Part shown: positions 1 through 8,690 of the stretch, one piece after another
How positions within the stretch are numbered: position 1 is the stretch's first letter
How the letters are laid out: each line of letters starts with the position of its first letter
Source: Lantana camara
Taxonomy: Eukaryota > Streptophyta > Magnoliopsida > Lamiales > Verbenaceae
Reading direction: 5' to 3'
DNA: 64,000 nucleotides
NCBI GenBank assembly: GCA_037501455.1
Contig: CM074864.1
Location: 59,456,001 to 59,520,000, forward strand
Program-made: the position numbers and the translations under genes
The notes under the pieces: generated by a model
Seen by the model: the letters and a program-made list of their open reading frames with translations, nothing else
The model's database searches: none
What the model was told of the DNA's origin: nothing

Positions 1-371
1 GGGGCAACAGGAACATCTTTCAAATTACCCTCAAAAACAATATCAGGTTCAGGAATCAGAGGTACATCAATACCAACATGTTCAACATAAATATCTATCA
101 CCCTATCAAACTCGACAATGTACTTTTGTAAGTTTACCACATCTACATCCCTTTCAATTAACTTTAGCCCATTACCCAAATTACAACCAAATTTGTGCCA
201 CAGCCTACAAGAGTCTTTTTCGTACCCAAGCTTCTCTACCATGTCATGCAATTCAAGCAACCCAAACAAATCACCATCAACTTCGTCAAAGAAATCAACT
301 GCACCCCCAACATACCTCGAGGCAGGATCCCCTTCCATGATACCACCATGAAATAGCTGAATGCTGAACAT
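1..371 (-). CDS. MULE-associated PB1-like domain protein, N-terminal part
   Basis: An open frame of 123 codons on the minus strand starts at ATG 371-369 and stays open to the window edge. It begins MFSIQLFHGGIMEG and includes a VGGAVDFFDEVDGD segment, then DSCRLWHKFGCN and IDIYVEHVGID. This arrangement is the PB1-like N-terminal domain found before the MULE transposase domain in many plant Mutator-like proteins. The domain is thought to mediate protein contacts, but its role in transposition is not established. No frame breaks are seen in the visible part. The zinc-finger and DDE transposase regions would lie to the left. A domesticated gene with the same domain cannot be excluded, but the adjacent terminal repeat favours a transposon. 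Confidence 0.65.
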   Translation of the reverse strand, partial: MFSIQLFHGGIMEGDPASRYVGGAVDFFDEVDGDLFGLLELHDMVEKLGYEKDSCRLWHKFGCNLGNGLKLIERDVDVVNLQKYIVEFDRVIDIYVEHVGIDVPLIPEPDIVFEGNLKDVPVA

Positions 372-759
372 TGTCGGCTCAGCTGTTAGGGAGAAAAGGA
401 AAGTCAGAATTTTTACCCAGAAAACCCCTTAAACATCCCAAAATTTTACATCAGACCACGGAAAATTTGTGACCCAAAAAAGGATTCAAACAAAAAACTG
501 AGAAAACTCACAATAATCAGGTCGTCGCCGCACCCATGGAGGTCTGAGAGCCATATCCCGCCTCAAACACTTGTGAAATTCTGGGCAAAGAAGAATTGGG
601 TGAAGTCCTGTTTTTAGGGTTCTTCGTACATTTGGGGAAAAATGAGTTAATTTCAGCAAACTTGATATAAACCCTGAATTACAGTTCCATATGAAAGTCA
701 CGTGTTTTGCACATGATTAACTAACTCGAATTTTCCGTTTCTTTTAACGCCCAGACTGA

Positions 760-878
760 CGGCAGGACCAAATGTGTAAAAAAAGTGGTAGTTCAGTGAC
801 CATAATTGTCAAATTGGAAAGTGGGGGACTAAAAGAGAATAAGTGATAAAGTTGGATGACGAAAAATGTAATTATCCC
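760..878 (-). repeat. MULE terminal inverted repeat (left copy only)
   Basis: About 120 bp at the outer end of the element read like a plant MULE terminus on the minus strand: GGGATAATTACATTTTTCG, then TTAGTCCCCCACTTTCC, then TGACAATTATGGTCACTG. The partner repeat is outside the window, so the exact inner limit is a guess. Confidence 0.5.
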
Positions 879-1308
879 TAAAATTTATTCGTTACACAAT
901 TTGATCGAATTAGGTTCATATTAGTATTATTTATCAAAAAAGATTAATTTTCAAAAAAAGATTTTTGGGATCGTACTATTCCTGTCTTTAATAACCAAAT
1001 TTTTATTTTTATTTTTAAAAAAAATACCGCAAATATGACTCGTATAAATACCTAAACTAATGTACCTTAATATATATATATATATTTTGTAAGTATATAA
1101 ATTTTGAATTATGACACTATCATAGGGATATATATCGACGATGGTTGATGATGCATGATACAAGCTCAGTTATGTTATGCAAAGTGTCCCTCTGCCTACC
1201 ATACGTGGCGAGCAGCTTTGATTCCTTATATATTTTGGGCCATCATATTATATATTTAACCAAATTTATTTTAGTTTTTTAGTGCTAGTTTAATCTGTGA
1301 CAATCAAA
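879..1308. other. AT-rich intergenic DNA upstream of Def1
   Basis: Very AT-rich spacer with TA-dinucleotide runs around 1070-1085. No coding frame or recognisable element is seen. The 3' part should hold the Def1 promoter. Confidence 0.5.
1227..1234 (+). promoter_or_regulatory. putative TATA box of Def1
   Basis: TATATATT lies about 75 nt upstream of the Def1 start codon, a plausible plant core-promoter spacing. A second TATATATT-like run at about 1250 could serve instead. Confidence 0.35.
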
Positions 1309-2079
1309 ATGGGATCCAAAATTTGCTACGGTTTCCTCTTCGTAATGCTCCTGCTGTTTGCCACTCGTGAGTACAATTATATATATATATCATGACCCTT
1401 TATTTATTTTTTCTTGCGAATCTATAGTCTATTATTTTATATATGAAATATGTAGATTTAGTTTAATTAGATGTTTTGTTTCATCAACTAATGGAATTCC
1501 ACATTTTTTAATTACATAAATTCATCTTTATTAATATTATTTTTGTGAGATCTTGCGAATTCTTGAAATTTGAGCATGCATGTATTGTAGATTAAAGAAA
1601 AAGGAGGGATAATGACGAATGTTTTATGAGATTCAACCCTATAAAAAAGAAAAGAAGAAATACTTGTAGTTTATAAATTATAAAACTACCTCAAGAAGAG
1701 TGTAATTTTGTCCTTTTTTTTTTGGGTATTTTTGTAACTTTCGCTTCAAATTTATGGTTTTTTTTAATAAAATTTCAATTATATATTGAAGTGGGTTTTT
1801 AATTGAATTAAATTAAAGAGGGTTTTTAATTCTCCCAAAGAAGTATATATATATATATATTTTACGGAAATATTCTTGATGTGTGCATGTTTGTCTATTA
1901 ATATTGCAGAAGAGGAGATGATGAGAAAAGTGGAGGGAAGAAGATGCGAATCTCCGAGCCGCGGCGGGCCGTGCATGTTGGATATGGATTGTCGTTCTCG
2001 CTGCATAGCTCAGGGCCACCGCGACGGCAGCTGCGTCGGAATCCGCCGCGAGTGTTACTGCGCCGATCCATGTCCATAA
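1309..2079 (+). CDS. Def1: plant defensin (two exons: 1309-1366, 1910-2079)
   Basis: Secreted cysteine-stabilised alpha-beta peptide of the plant defensin family; these usually act in the apoplast as antimicrobial or signalling peptides. Exon 1 codes for a hydrophobic signal peptide (MGSKICYGFLFVMLLLFAT). A GTGAGT donor at 1367 and a TTGCAG acceptor at 1904-1909 bound a 543-bp phase-1 intron in the usual defensin position. Exon 2 gives eight cysteines spaced C-X8-C-X5-C-X3-C-X9-C-X6-C-X-C-X3-C, ending CADPCP-stop. The gamma-core GSC...C is present. Total length is about 75 residues, normal for the family. The start of exon 2 (QEEMM) resembles Def2 and Def3, so this is a more distant paralogue without their tail. 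No breaks are seen. The target or function of this peptide cannot be read from sequence. Confidence 0.88.
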
Positions 2080-2444
2080 TCATCACCACCGTGCACCTAC
2101 CTCCCATATATATATATATATATATATGTATGTATATATATTAATATTATACTCTGTCTTTCAATAAATTCGCCTTTCACTACGTGCAAGTAGTGTGGCA
2201 TATGAGTAAATAAGGAGACCCTTTCTTTAGGTGTCTCGTAAAATGTCATCAATCACGATTGTGTAAGTAATATTATTAATGAATAATTGGAAGTATTTTA
2301 ATATCTTATACGTAAGTTCGTGATATATCTAAAATTAATCTAATAAAAGAATAAAATTTGTTATGGAATTAAAAGTAACTTCGTCTCTCCATCTTATTAT
2401 TTATTATAATATTTTATAAGATTTTAAGGAATTCTGCATATAAT
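2080..2444. other. Def1 3' region and intergenic DNA
   Basis: An (AT)n run follows the stop codon, and AATAAA at about 2164 is a plausible poly(A) signal for Def1. Nothing else is recognised. Confidence 0.4.
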
Positions 2445-2690
2445 GCTTAAGACTTTGAATTTGTGTAATTTTCGTTCCTGATATTTTCAAAATAATAAAT
2501 AAATCTCTCATCTTATTAATTTGTTTCAATATGATTCCTTCGTTGAATTTCCGGTAAAAAATTAATGGGGATAACATCAACAAATTAACGAAATATACTG
2601 AAACAAAACAAATTAGTAAGATGAGATATTTATCTGTCACTTTTAAACATTAAGGACATAAACTCAAAATTTTGTAAACCAAATATGATA
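2445..2690. repeat. inverted-repeat MITE-like element
   Basis: Two arms of roughly 90-100 bp face each other. The left arm reads CTCATCTTATTAATTTGTTTC at about 2508-2528. The right arm contains CAAATTAGTAAGATGAG at about 2608-2624. Outside these, a TTTGAATTTGTGTAATTTT-type left end mirrors the right end. No transposase is present. The exact ends and target duplication could not be fixed by eye, so the family (MULE-like foldback MITE?) is uncertain. Confidence 0.45.
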
Positions 2691-3167
2691 ATTACCCCAT
2701 TTTGAAAAATAGAGTTTGTATTATAGATTTTTTCATCATAAAACTTGCAAGTTCAACGGAACCCCTCTAATTATATTTTGACATTTTAAACTTCTCTTAA
2801 ATTATATTTATATATATGTATATTCATCTTAATCTACTTAATTAGGTATGTTCGAATAAAAACACAATAATGAACATAATACAATACAAATATAAAATAT
2901 ATATTTTATTTTATATTAAACATGTGATCGGCGTGAAACAATATGATACATATATATAAATCCTAATAATTAATCAATTAGAGTCACCAATTGCCCTAAC
3001 CCAAGTGCCTGGCATTAGAATAGTGTTTGTAGCATGGCGTTGTATGTCAAAAATCATTAATTAAAACTTGCAATCGATTTATGAGACAGCACTGAAATAC
3101 ATTAAAATTTACATTCCATAATATGAAGTGGAAAATTATTTTGAATGCAATTTCCAGCACTCTCAAA
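2691..3167. other. AT-rich DNA upstream of Def2
   Basis: Low-complexity AT-rich spacer leading to the Def2 promoter. No gene or recognisable element is seen. Confidence 0.4.
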
Positions 3168-3176
3168 CTATAAAAC
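3168..3176 (+). promoter_or_regulatory. TATA box of Def2
   Basis: ACTATAAAA about 45 nt upstream of the Def2 ATG, followed by a short CA-rich leader. Def3 has a similar CTATAAAA box at a similar distance. Confidence 0.55.
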
Positions 3177-3220
3177 CCTGTGAGGAGGTGACCATCACAT
3201 ATCATCCAACAAACTAAAAC

Positions 3221-4398
3221 ATGACTACTAAATACCAAAGTCTCCTCTTTTGTCTCCTCCTCTTGGCTTTTCGTAAGTTTTTTAAAAACTTTTTGTATTC
3301 TAATTTTCCTTATAATAAGTCAAAATTACTACTTTTTTATTTTCTGCTATATCTGATAGATAAAAAACAAAAATATGAAATTTAGTCATTTTTTGATAGT
3401 TAAAATATATATTTATAGACTAAGTTAGATGATCGGAGCAGGCGGGGTTGCCAATGCTATCTTCAATATTTGTGGTCTTTAACTTTTTTCTTTTTTTTGC
3501 AATTTTTTTAATCTTTGCCCGTGAAAATTGTAAGAAGTAGCAATTTCCCCTGTCCAAAATGTTCAAAAAGATGGCTTCCCCATATTCTCCGTGGAATATA
3601 TTATATATAAAAATCATTTTGAAATTAAAGAATTATGGATAGTCGAACACTCTTTAACCTATGCTTGTCATAATTTTGAAGCTAAAATTTACCATCATTC
3701 CAATCTTATAGGCGACTCCACAACCGTATATGGTGCAAAAACCAATCAAATTGTTTTTATTATTATGTTTTTTTCATGAAAAATATGATATTTGCGGACA
3801 GTGACGAGGCACTGGGGGCAGGAGAGGTGGCCCCTGCCCACTAGACTTTGATTTTTTTTTTTATTATTCTTTATAAATTTTTTAAAGAAAGCTATTTTTA
3901 TCCCTAATTAGGAATTTTGTCCCTTTAATTAGATATTTTATGCTTTCGATTTAAAGAAAATTACGATTTCATCACTTTTAAAAATAATATTATTTATATT
4001 TTTAATATTATAAATTTTCGTTTCCGTCCCTATTTGCAGAGGAGATGATTATAATGCGAGCCGAAGCAGCTATGTGTCAGTCGAATAGCAGAGTGTTCAG
4101 AGGCGCTTGTTTCAGCAGCAGGAACTGCGGATCAATTTGCGAGAAAGAAGGATTTGAGAATGGACAATGTAGATATTTTAAGTGCGTTTGTAGTAAAGAC
4201 TGCAATACAGGCGGCGGAGGTGGAGGTGGTGGCGGCGGCGGTGGTGGTGGAGGTGGTGATGAACCACCTCCGGAAGAAGGTCCTCCCGGCGAAGGACCGC
4301 CAGAGGAGGGCCCACCGGCTGATGGGCCGCCGGAAGAGGGACCATCTGCTCATGGACAGAAGCCGCATCTTGTTAACAGGAAATCTTTGATTAATTAG
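3221..4398 (+). CDS. Def2: defensin with poly-Gly linker and acidic Pro-rich tail (exons 3221-3272, 4040-4398)
   Basis: Two-exon gene. Exon 1 encodes a signal peptide (MTTKYQSLLFCLLLLAF). The intron has a GTAAGT donor at 3273 and a TTTGCAG acceptor ending at 4039 and is phase 1, as in Def1. Exon 2 has eight cysteines spaced C-X10-C-X5-C-X3-C-X9-C-X4-C-X-C-X3-C, the classical plant defensin pattern with gamma-core GQC-X4-C. After the last cysteine come Asn-Thr, 16 consecutive Gly codons, an acidic proline-rich segment built on PPEEG/PPADG units, and a short basic C-terminus (HLVNRKSLIN). Defensins with proline-rich tails are known in Asteraceae pollen (Art v 1 type), and acidic C-terminal propeptides are known in floral defensins of Solanaceae. 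Whether this tail is retained or cleaved is unknown. No breaks are seen. Paralogue: Def3 at 49527-50851. Confidence 0.87.
4202..4257 (+). repeat. GGN trinucleotide repeat coding the Def2 glycine linker
   Basis: Sixteen consecutive glycine codons with mixed third bases (GGC, GGA, GGT). Def3 has one Gly, one Ser, then ten Gly at the same place, so the linker length has changed since duplication. Confidence 0.85.
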
Positions 4399-4617
4399 TC
4401 CTAATTAATTATAATTTTTATGCATTTAAATTACTAGAATTAACAGAGAAAGGAGGGCTATGTGAAATATCTGATATGATTAAATGTTTTGAACGAATAA
4501 TGGAAATTACATATCTTATTTGAAGAATGGCATTATCTTCCTAATGCGTTGCATTATTTATTTAAACAAATTCGTAATGCTGAAAGATCATGGTAATTAT
4601 AATTCGTTACATACACG
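4399..4617. other. Def2 3' flank shared with the Def3 locus
   Basis: Sequence from the stop codon onward (TCCTAATTAATTATAATTTTT, then a GAGAAAGGAGGGCT segment) is nearly the same as 50852-51040 after Def3. It marks the duplicated segment and probably includes the shared 3' UTR. Confidence 0.7.
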
Positions 4618-5049
4618 TAGGGATGGCAACGAGCCGAGCCGGCTCGCGAGCTACACGAGCCGAGCCGAGCCGAGCCCGAACCCGAACCCTTTATTTCTTG
4701 GCTCGTGGCTCGCGAGCCAGCTCGTGAGCCCATATATTTAATTAAAAAATAATATTTTTAATTTTTATGTATATAAATATTTTATTAATATATAATATTA
4801 TATATATATTCATTAAATTTAATACAAAATGAATAAAAAATAATATATTTATTATATATATTCATTTAATATATATTATTATATATAAAAATATATTAAA
4901 TTATTAAAAAAAACTAATTTTTTTATTAAAAATAATATTCCAGGCCGAGCCTCGAGCCGAGCCGAGCCGGGTTCGAGCCTTGGTCGAGCCGAGCCCGAGC
5001 CCTGAAAAAAGGCCAAGGCTCGGCTCGGCTCGGCTCGTTGCCATCCCTA
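4618..5049. mobile_element. non-autonomous hAT element, 432 bp, 8-bp TSD CATACACG
   Basis: Terminal inverted repeats TAGGGATGGCAACGAGCC and its complement GGCTCGTTGCCATCCCTA bound the element. Direct 8-bp repeats CATACACG flank it at 4610-4617 and 5050-5057; this size is diagnostic of hAT transposition. The subterminal regions are built of GAGCC/GGCTC units around an AT-rich core, with no transposase. The Def3 copy of this flank (about 51040-51060) lacks the element. Confidence 0.88.
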
Positions 5050-5240
5050 CATACACGCTGGCGAGATAGGTATGATGAATTTATAGAAAAAGAAATTAGT
5101 TGTTATTAAATTAAAACAAAGAAAAAAAGATCATGTTTCCAAATTACAAAAATCATATTTATTTTTGTAAGGTAACGTATGAACCCTAGTAACACTAAAG
5201 AAAGTTGTTTTTTACTACATACAAAACACTCTAGCAAAAT

Positions 5241-5747
5241 TGTTGAATATATGCCTCGTACATACTAATTAGTTGTTGAAGAATTAATTAATAAATATAC
5301 AAAGACATATGAAGAGTTGTTTGGAAAATGTGCATTGGTATTTGTCCCACATTGGAAGAATAACATAAGGTAGACAACTTTATATATTAAAATGTAGTGT
5401 ATATTATTAAATTGTGGAACTCAAGAGAGGACTAATGGGCTCACACGCGGTGCGGTGCGGTCCGCTCCCGTGCGGGCTCGTGTCGGTGTCGTGCCGGTGC
5501 CGGTACGGGCATGGACGAATGTGGTGTTTGATAGCGCACTTTGCACTTCGCACGTGGTGCACCGCACCGCTCCCGTGCGGACTCGTGTCGGTGCCGGTGC
5601 CGGTGCCGGTGCGGGCATGGACGAATGTGATGTTTGATGGCGCACTTTGCATTTCGCACGTGCAATACTCACCTGCTTCAGCTTGACATATATCCTAAAA
5701 GTAAATCGTCTGCAACCTTTTAGCAAAACTCAGAGAGTCTGAGTTAG
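5241..5747 (+). repeat. Copia C 5' LTR (3' end deleted)
   Basis: Starts TGTTGAATATATGCC and matches the 3' LTR at 11158 up to the segment AAAACTCAGAGAG. The last 70 or so bases of the 3' LTR have no counterpart here and no TGGTATCAGAGC-type primer-binding site follows, so the LTR end and primer site were lost. It contains a GC-rich tandem duplication (5455-5665) that the 3' LTR lacks. Confidence 0.75.
5455..5665. repeat. GC-rich 105-bp tandem duplication inside the LTR
   Basis: Two units, starting at about 5462 and 5567, each with CCGCTCCCGTGCGG, then GTGCCGG/GGTGCCGGT iterations, GGGCATGGACGAATGTG and GCGCACTTTGCA. The 3' LTR has a single, shorter GC-rich block (about 11365-11440). Confidence 0.75.
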
Positions 5748-5769
5748 GGGTGTTAAGCTGCTGGCACAC

Positions 5770-6005
5770 AACAGGTGGTGCTCCTCCTGCTATTTCTACA
5801 CCAGCAACCTGCCACAAATTCCAGAAGATGCTCCTGCTCCTCAGCAACCCGTAGACCTCGATCCACCAGCAGCAACAGGTGTCGTTCCTCCTGCCAATTC
5901 CACCACAACAGGTGGTTCTGCTCCTGCTAATCCTACTCCAGCAGGTGGGGCTCCTCCTGCTAATTCCACTACAGCAGGTGGTGTTCCTCCTGCCAACACT
6001 GCAGC
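5770..6005 (+). repeat. minisatellite in the gag-proximal region of Copia C
   Basis: About five imperfect units of roughly 40-45 bp built on ACAGGTGGTGCTCCTCCTGC and CTAATTCCAC. In one plus-strand frame they read as repeats of the type PPANSTTAGG. This occupies the place where the N-terminus of gag would be expected. It could be a real low-complexity gag segment or a secondary expansion. Confidence 0.55.
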
Positions 6006-6009
6006 TGGC

Positions 6010-7463
6010 TCGTGGACACATCCTGAATACTTTGTCCGACAGGCTGTACGATCTATACACAAATGTGCAGTCACCTAGAGAACTGTGGAAGGCCTTGGAA
6101 TACAAATACAAGGCTGAGGAAGAAGGTACAAACAAATATTTAGTGTCTAAATTAGGGATGTAAACGAACCGAACCCTAATGTTTTTTTAAGGTTCGAGTT
6201 TGAGTTGGAATATATTTTCTCGAACCCGAACTCGAACTCGAGCCTAACGAATCAACAATTTTTGGGTTCGAGTTCGGTTTGAATCAGGGTTCGATTCGTG
6301 TTCGGTTCGAGGTTCGAATATTTTTAAAAGAAAAAAAAAGGAAGGAGAAAGCAAAGGTGTAGATCTGAGAAGATGAGTGGGGGGGGGGGGGGGGGCGGTG
6401 GCGATCTGTGGGTGGTGGGGCTTTAATGCAGGTGTAGATCTGAGAAGAGATGGTGGCGGGGATGGAGTGGTGGTGGCGTGGCGACAACTCGGCGGACAGT
6501 TGCAGCGGCGAAAACGATGCTGTGGTGGAGGTGAGGGCAGCTTTCGTTTCTTGGTGATAACAATTTGCAGTGCGGCGATGTGTGGAGGTGTCCTCGTGGT
6601 GGCACGACGAGTCGTACTGGTGGATGAAATGATAATTGGCGGAGGAGATATGGGCAACGAAAATTGAGAAAGTAGAAAATAGGGTTTACAGATTTGAAAA
6701 TGAAATGATTGGTAGGAAGATGTCGACGGTGGAAATCTTTCAGGAAATAGGGTTTGCCATTATGTGATTAGGTTATAAATATATGTTATATATATATATA
6801 ATATTACATAAAATTAATATTTATATATATAATAAAAAAAATTATTAAAATGTTAGGTTCGCGAGCTGGCTCATGAACCCAAATTTTAGAAATAAAGGGT
6901 TCGAGTTCTGTTCGGGTTCGACTTTTTTGAATTCGAGCCCGAACCTTTGTTGATTTGGTTCGGTAGGCTCACGAACGGGCTCGTCTCGTTTACATCCCTA
7001 GTCTAAATATTTGGATTTCAAAATGGTTGACAATAAACCAATCCTGGAGCAAGTGCATGAGCTCCAGGTAATTGTTAACAAACTCAGAATGGTTAAGATT
7101 GTCCTTCGAGAAACCTTCCAGGTTTGAGCTATAATTTCAAAGCTCCCTCCAGCCTGGAAAGATTATGCAAAGAGGTTGATGCATAAATCTGAGGATTTGT
7201 CCTTGGAACAAATTCAAAAACATCTGCATATTGAAGAGGAGGCTCGGAAACGCGATGAAAAGAATTTGTTTCAAGGGCAATCGAGTGTGAACTATGTTGA
7301 ATCTGAAAATTCTTCTAAAAGGAAGCCTTTTGGGGTTAAAAAGAATTCTGGACAATTTAAGAAAACCAGACAGAAACCTAAACCCAATAATGCTACTAAC
7401 AAAAGAAAAGGCAAGTGTCATGTTTGTGGAGAAACAGGATATTATGCGAGAGAATGCCCATAA
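6010..7463 (+). pseudogene. Copia C gag, split by a hAT element
   Basis: The fragment at 6028-6152 encodes ILNTLSDRLYDLYTN and LWKALEYKYKAEEEG, a typical plant Copia gag (UBN2-type) segment. After the hAT insertion the protein resumes at 7009 with a LEQVHELQ-like stretch and a SLEQIQKHLHIEEEARKRD segment, a basic region, and a zinc knuckle CHVCGETGYYARECP at about 7415-7460. The knuckle should be CX2CX4HX4C; here Tyr replaces the His. A stop (TAA) follows at 7461-7463. It packages element RNA in an active copy; this one is dead. Confidence 0.8.
6153..7000. mobile_element. non-autonomous hAT element, 848 bp, 8-bp TSD GTCTAAAT
   Basis: Ends TAGGGATGTAAACGA... and ...TCGTTTACATCCCTA are inverted repeats, with GTCTAAAT duplicated at 6145-6152 and 7001-7008. 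Subterminal regions are arrays of GGTTCGAG/CTCGAACC-type units. The middle (6370-6660) is GC-rich with a G-run at 6378-6396 and short open frames that do not resemble a transposase. It interrupts gag of Copia C. Confidence 0.9.
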
Positions 7464-8690
7464 CGAAAGAGTGGATCCGGAGTTGCAAATATGGTTGAGG
7501 AGAACCTAGTTGCCATGGTGACTAATCTTAGCCTTGATGTGGCTATGATTTCTGAAATAAACATGGCAAGTGAACTTTCTGGCTGGTGGTTAGATTCTGG
7601 AGCTCCCTTTCACATTTGCAACGATCGAAGGCTTTTCAAGACCTTTAAAGAAACTGTTGGGCAAGAGGTTTAGATGGGTAACAGCTCCAAAGCCAATGTT
7701 GGAGGCAAAGGATCTGTTGAACTCAACATTACCTCCAGGAAGAAATTAACTTTGATCAATGTCTTGTTTGTATCAGATGTTAGGAAAAGTTTAATTTCTG
7801 TTTATTTGTTAGATAAGAAAGGTTTTAAGGTTTCTGTTGAGTCTGGAAAAGTTATCATCATGAAAAATGGTGAATTTGTTGGCAAAGACTATGCTTGTAA
7901 TGGGATGTACAATATGTCTATCAATAATATGAATTTCGTTTCTGCTTACATGATTTCTTCAATTTCTTTATGGCATAGTCGATTAGGACATGTTAGTGCA
8001 AAAAACTTGAAAAATATGCATGCAATGGGATTAATTGATATTGGTAAAAATGAACGTGACATATGTGAAATATGTGCAAAATCAAAAATTGTAAGAAAAC
8101 CTTTTTCAAGTGTTAAAGGAGAATCACAAATATTAGATTTAATTCATACGGATATTTGTGAGTTAAATGGAATTTTAACTAGAGGTGGAAAAAGGTATTT
8201 TATTACATTTATTGATGATGCTAGTCGTTTTCGCTATATCTATTTGTTACGAACTAAAGATGAAGCTCTTAGTTCATTTGTGAAGTATAAATCAGAAGTA
8301 GAAACCCAACTTGAGAAGAAGATTAAGGTTCTATGTTCTGATCGAGGCATGGAATATTGTTTGAATGCTTTTGATACACTTTATGAAGAAAGTGGTATCA
8401 TACATCAAACAACTACCGGATATACACCCCAGCAGAACGGTGTAGCAGAAAGGAAAAATCGTACTTTTCTGGACATGATAAATTGCATGTTAAATCATGC
8501 AAACTTACCTCACAACTTGTGAGGTGAAGCCCTTCTGTCTGCGTGCTATATTCTGAATAGGATACCTAGTTCTATTGTGAAGATTAGTCCCTATGAAATA
8601 TGGAAAGACAGGAAACCCAACATATATAAGCTATTTCAAAGTGTAGGGGGGGGGGTGTGGCTTATTTTCGAGTTCATGATCCCAAACGGA
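7464..8690 (+). pseudogene. Copia C protease and integrase, broken
   Basis: In the gag frame after the TAA, protease is seen as WWLDSGAPFHICND (D-S-G active-site triad, about 7580-7620). An in-frame TAG stands at 7671-7673. Integrase follows: zinc-binding LWHSRLGH and CEICAKSK (about 7965-8090), core FIDDASRFRYIYL, CSDRGMEY and GYTPQQNGVAERKNRT. A TGA stops the frame at 8520-8522, where a tryptophan is expected. A run of ten G at about 8646-8655 coincides with a frame change to the next segment. In a live element these process the polyprotein and insert the cDNA. Confidence 0.85.

Larger units (their letters stand above)
1..878 (-). mobile_element. Mutator-like element (MULE), 5' end, runs off the left edge
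   Basis: This is the promoter-side end of a Mutator-like DNA transposon on the minus strand. Read on the minus strand it begins near 878 with GGGATAATTACATTTTTCG, followed by runs of the type usual in plant MULE termini (a CACTGAACTACCAC-like segment near 790-800), then a leader, then a coding start at 371. A small MITE at 23330-23639 shares the GGGATAA-type terminus, which supports the assignment. The 372-760 stretch holds only short open frames and is read here as leader or 5' UTR. The other terminus and any 9-bp target duplication lie outside the window. Confidence 0.6.

Noticed and set aside
486..701. 71-codon minus-strand frame upstream of the MULE protein
   Set aside because: It is in the element's leader, has no conserved motif, and the PB1-like frame has its own good start at 371.
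5407..5726. Several overlapping open frames on both strands in the GC-rich LTR repeat
   Set aside because: They arise from GC-rich tandem repeats within an LTR and have no domain-like sequence.
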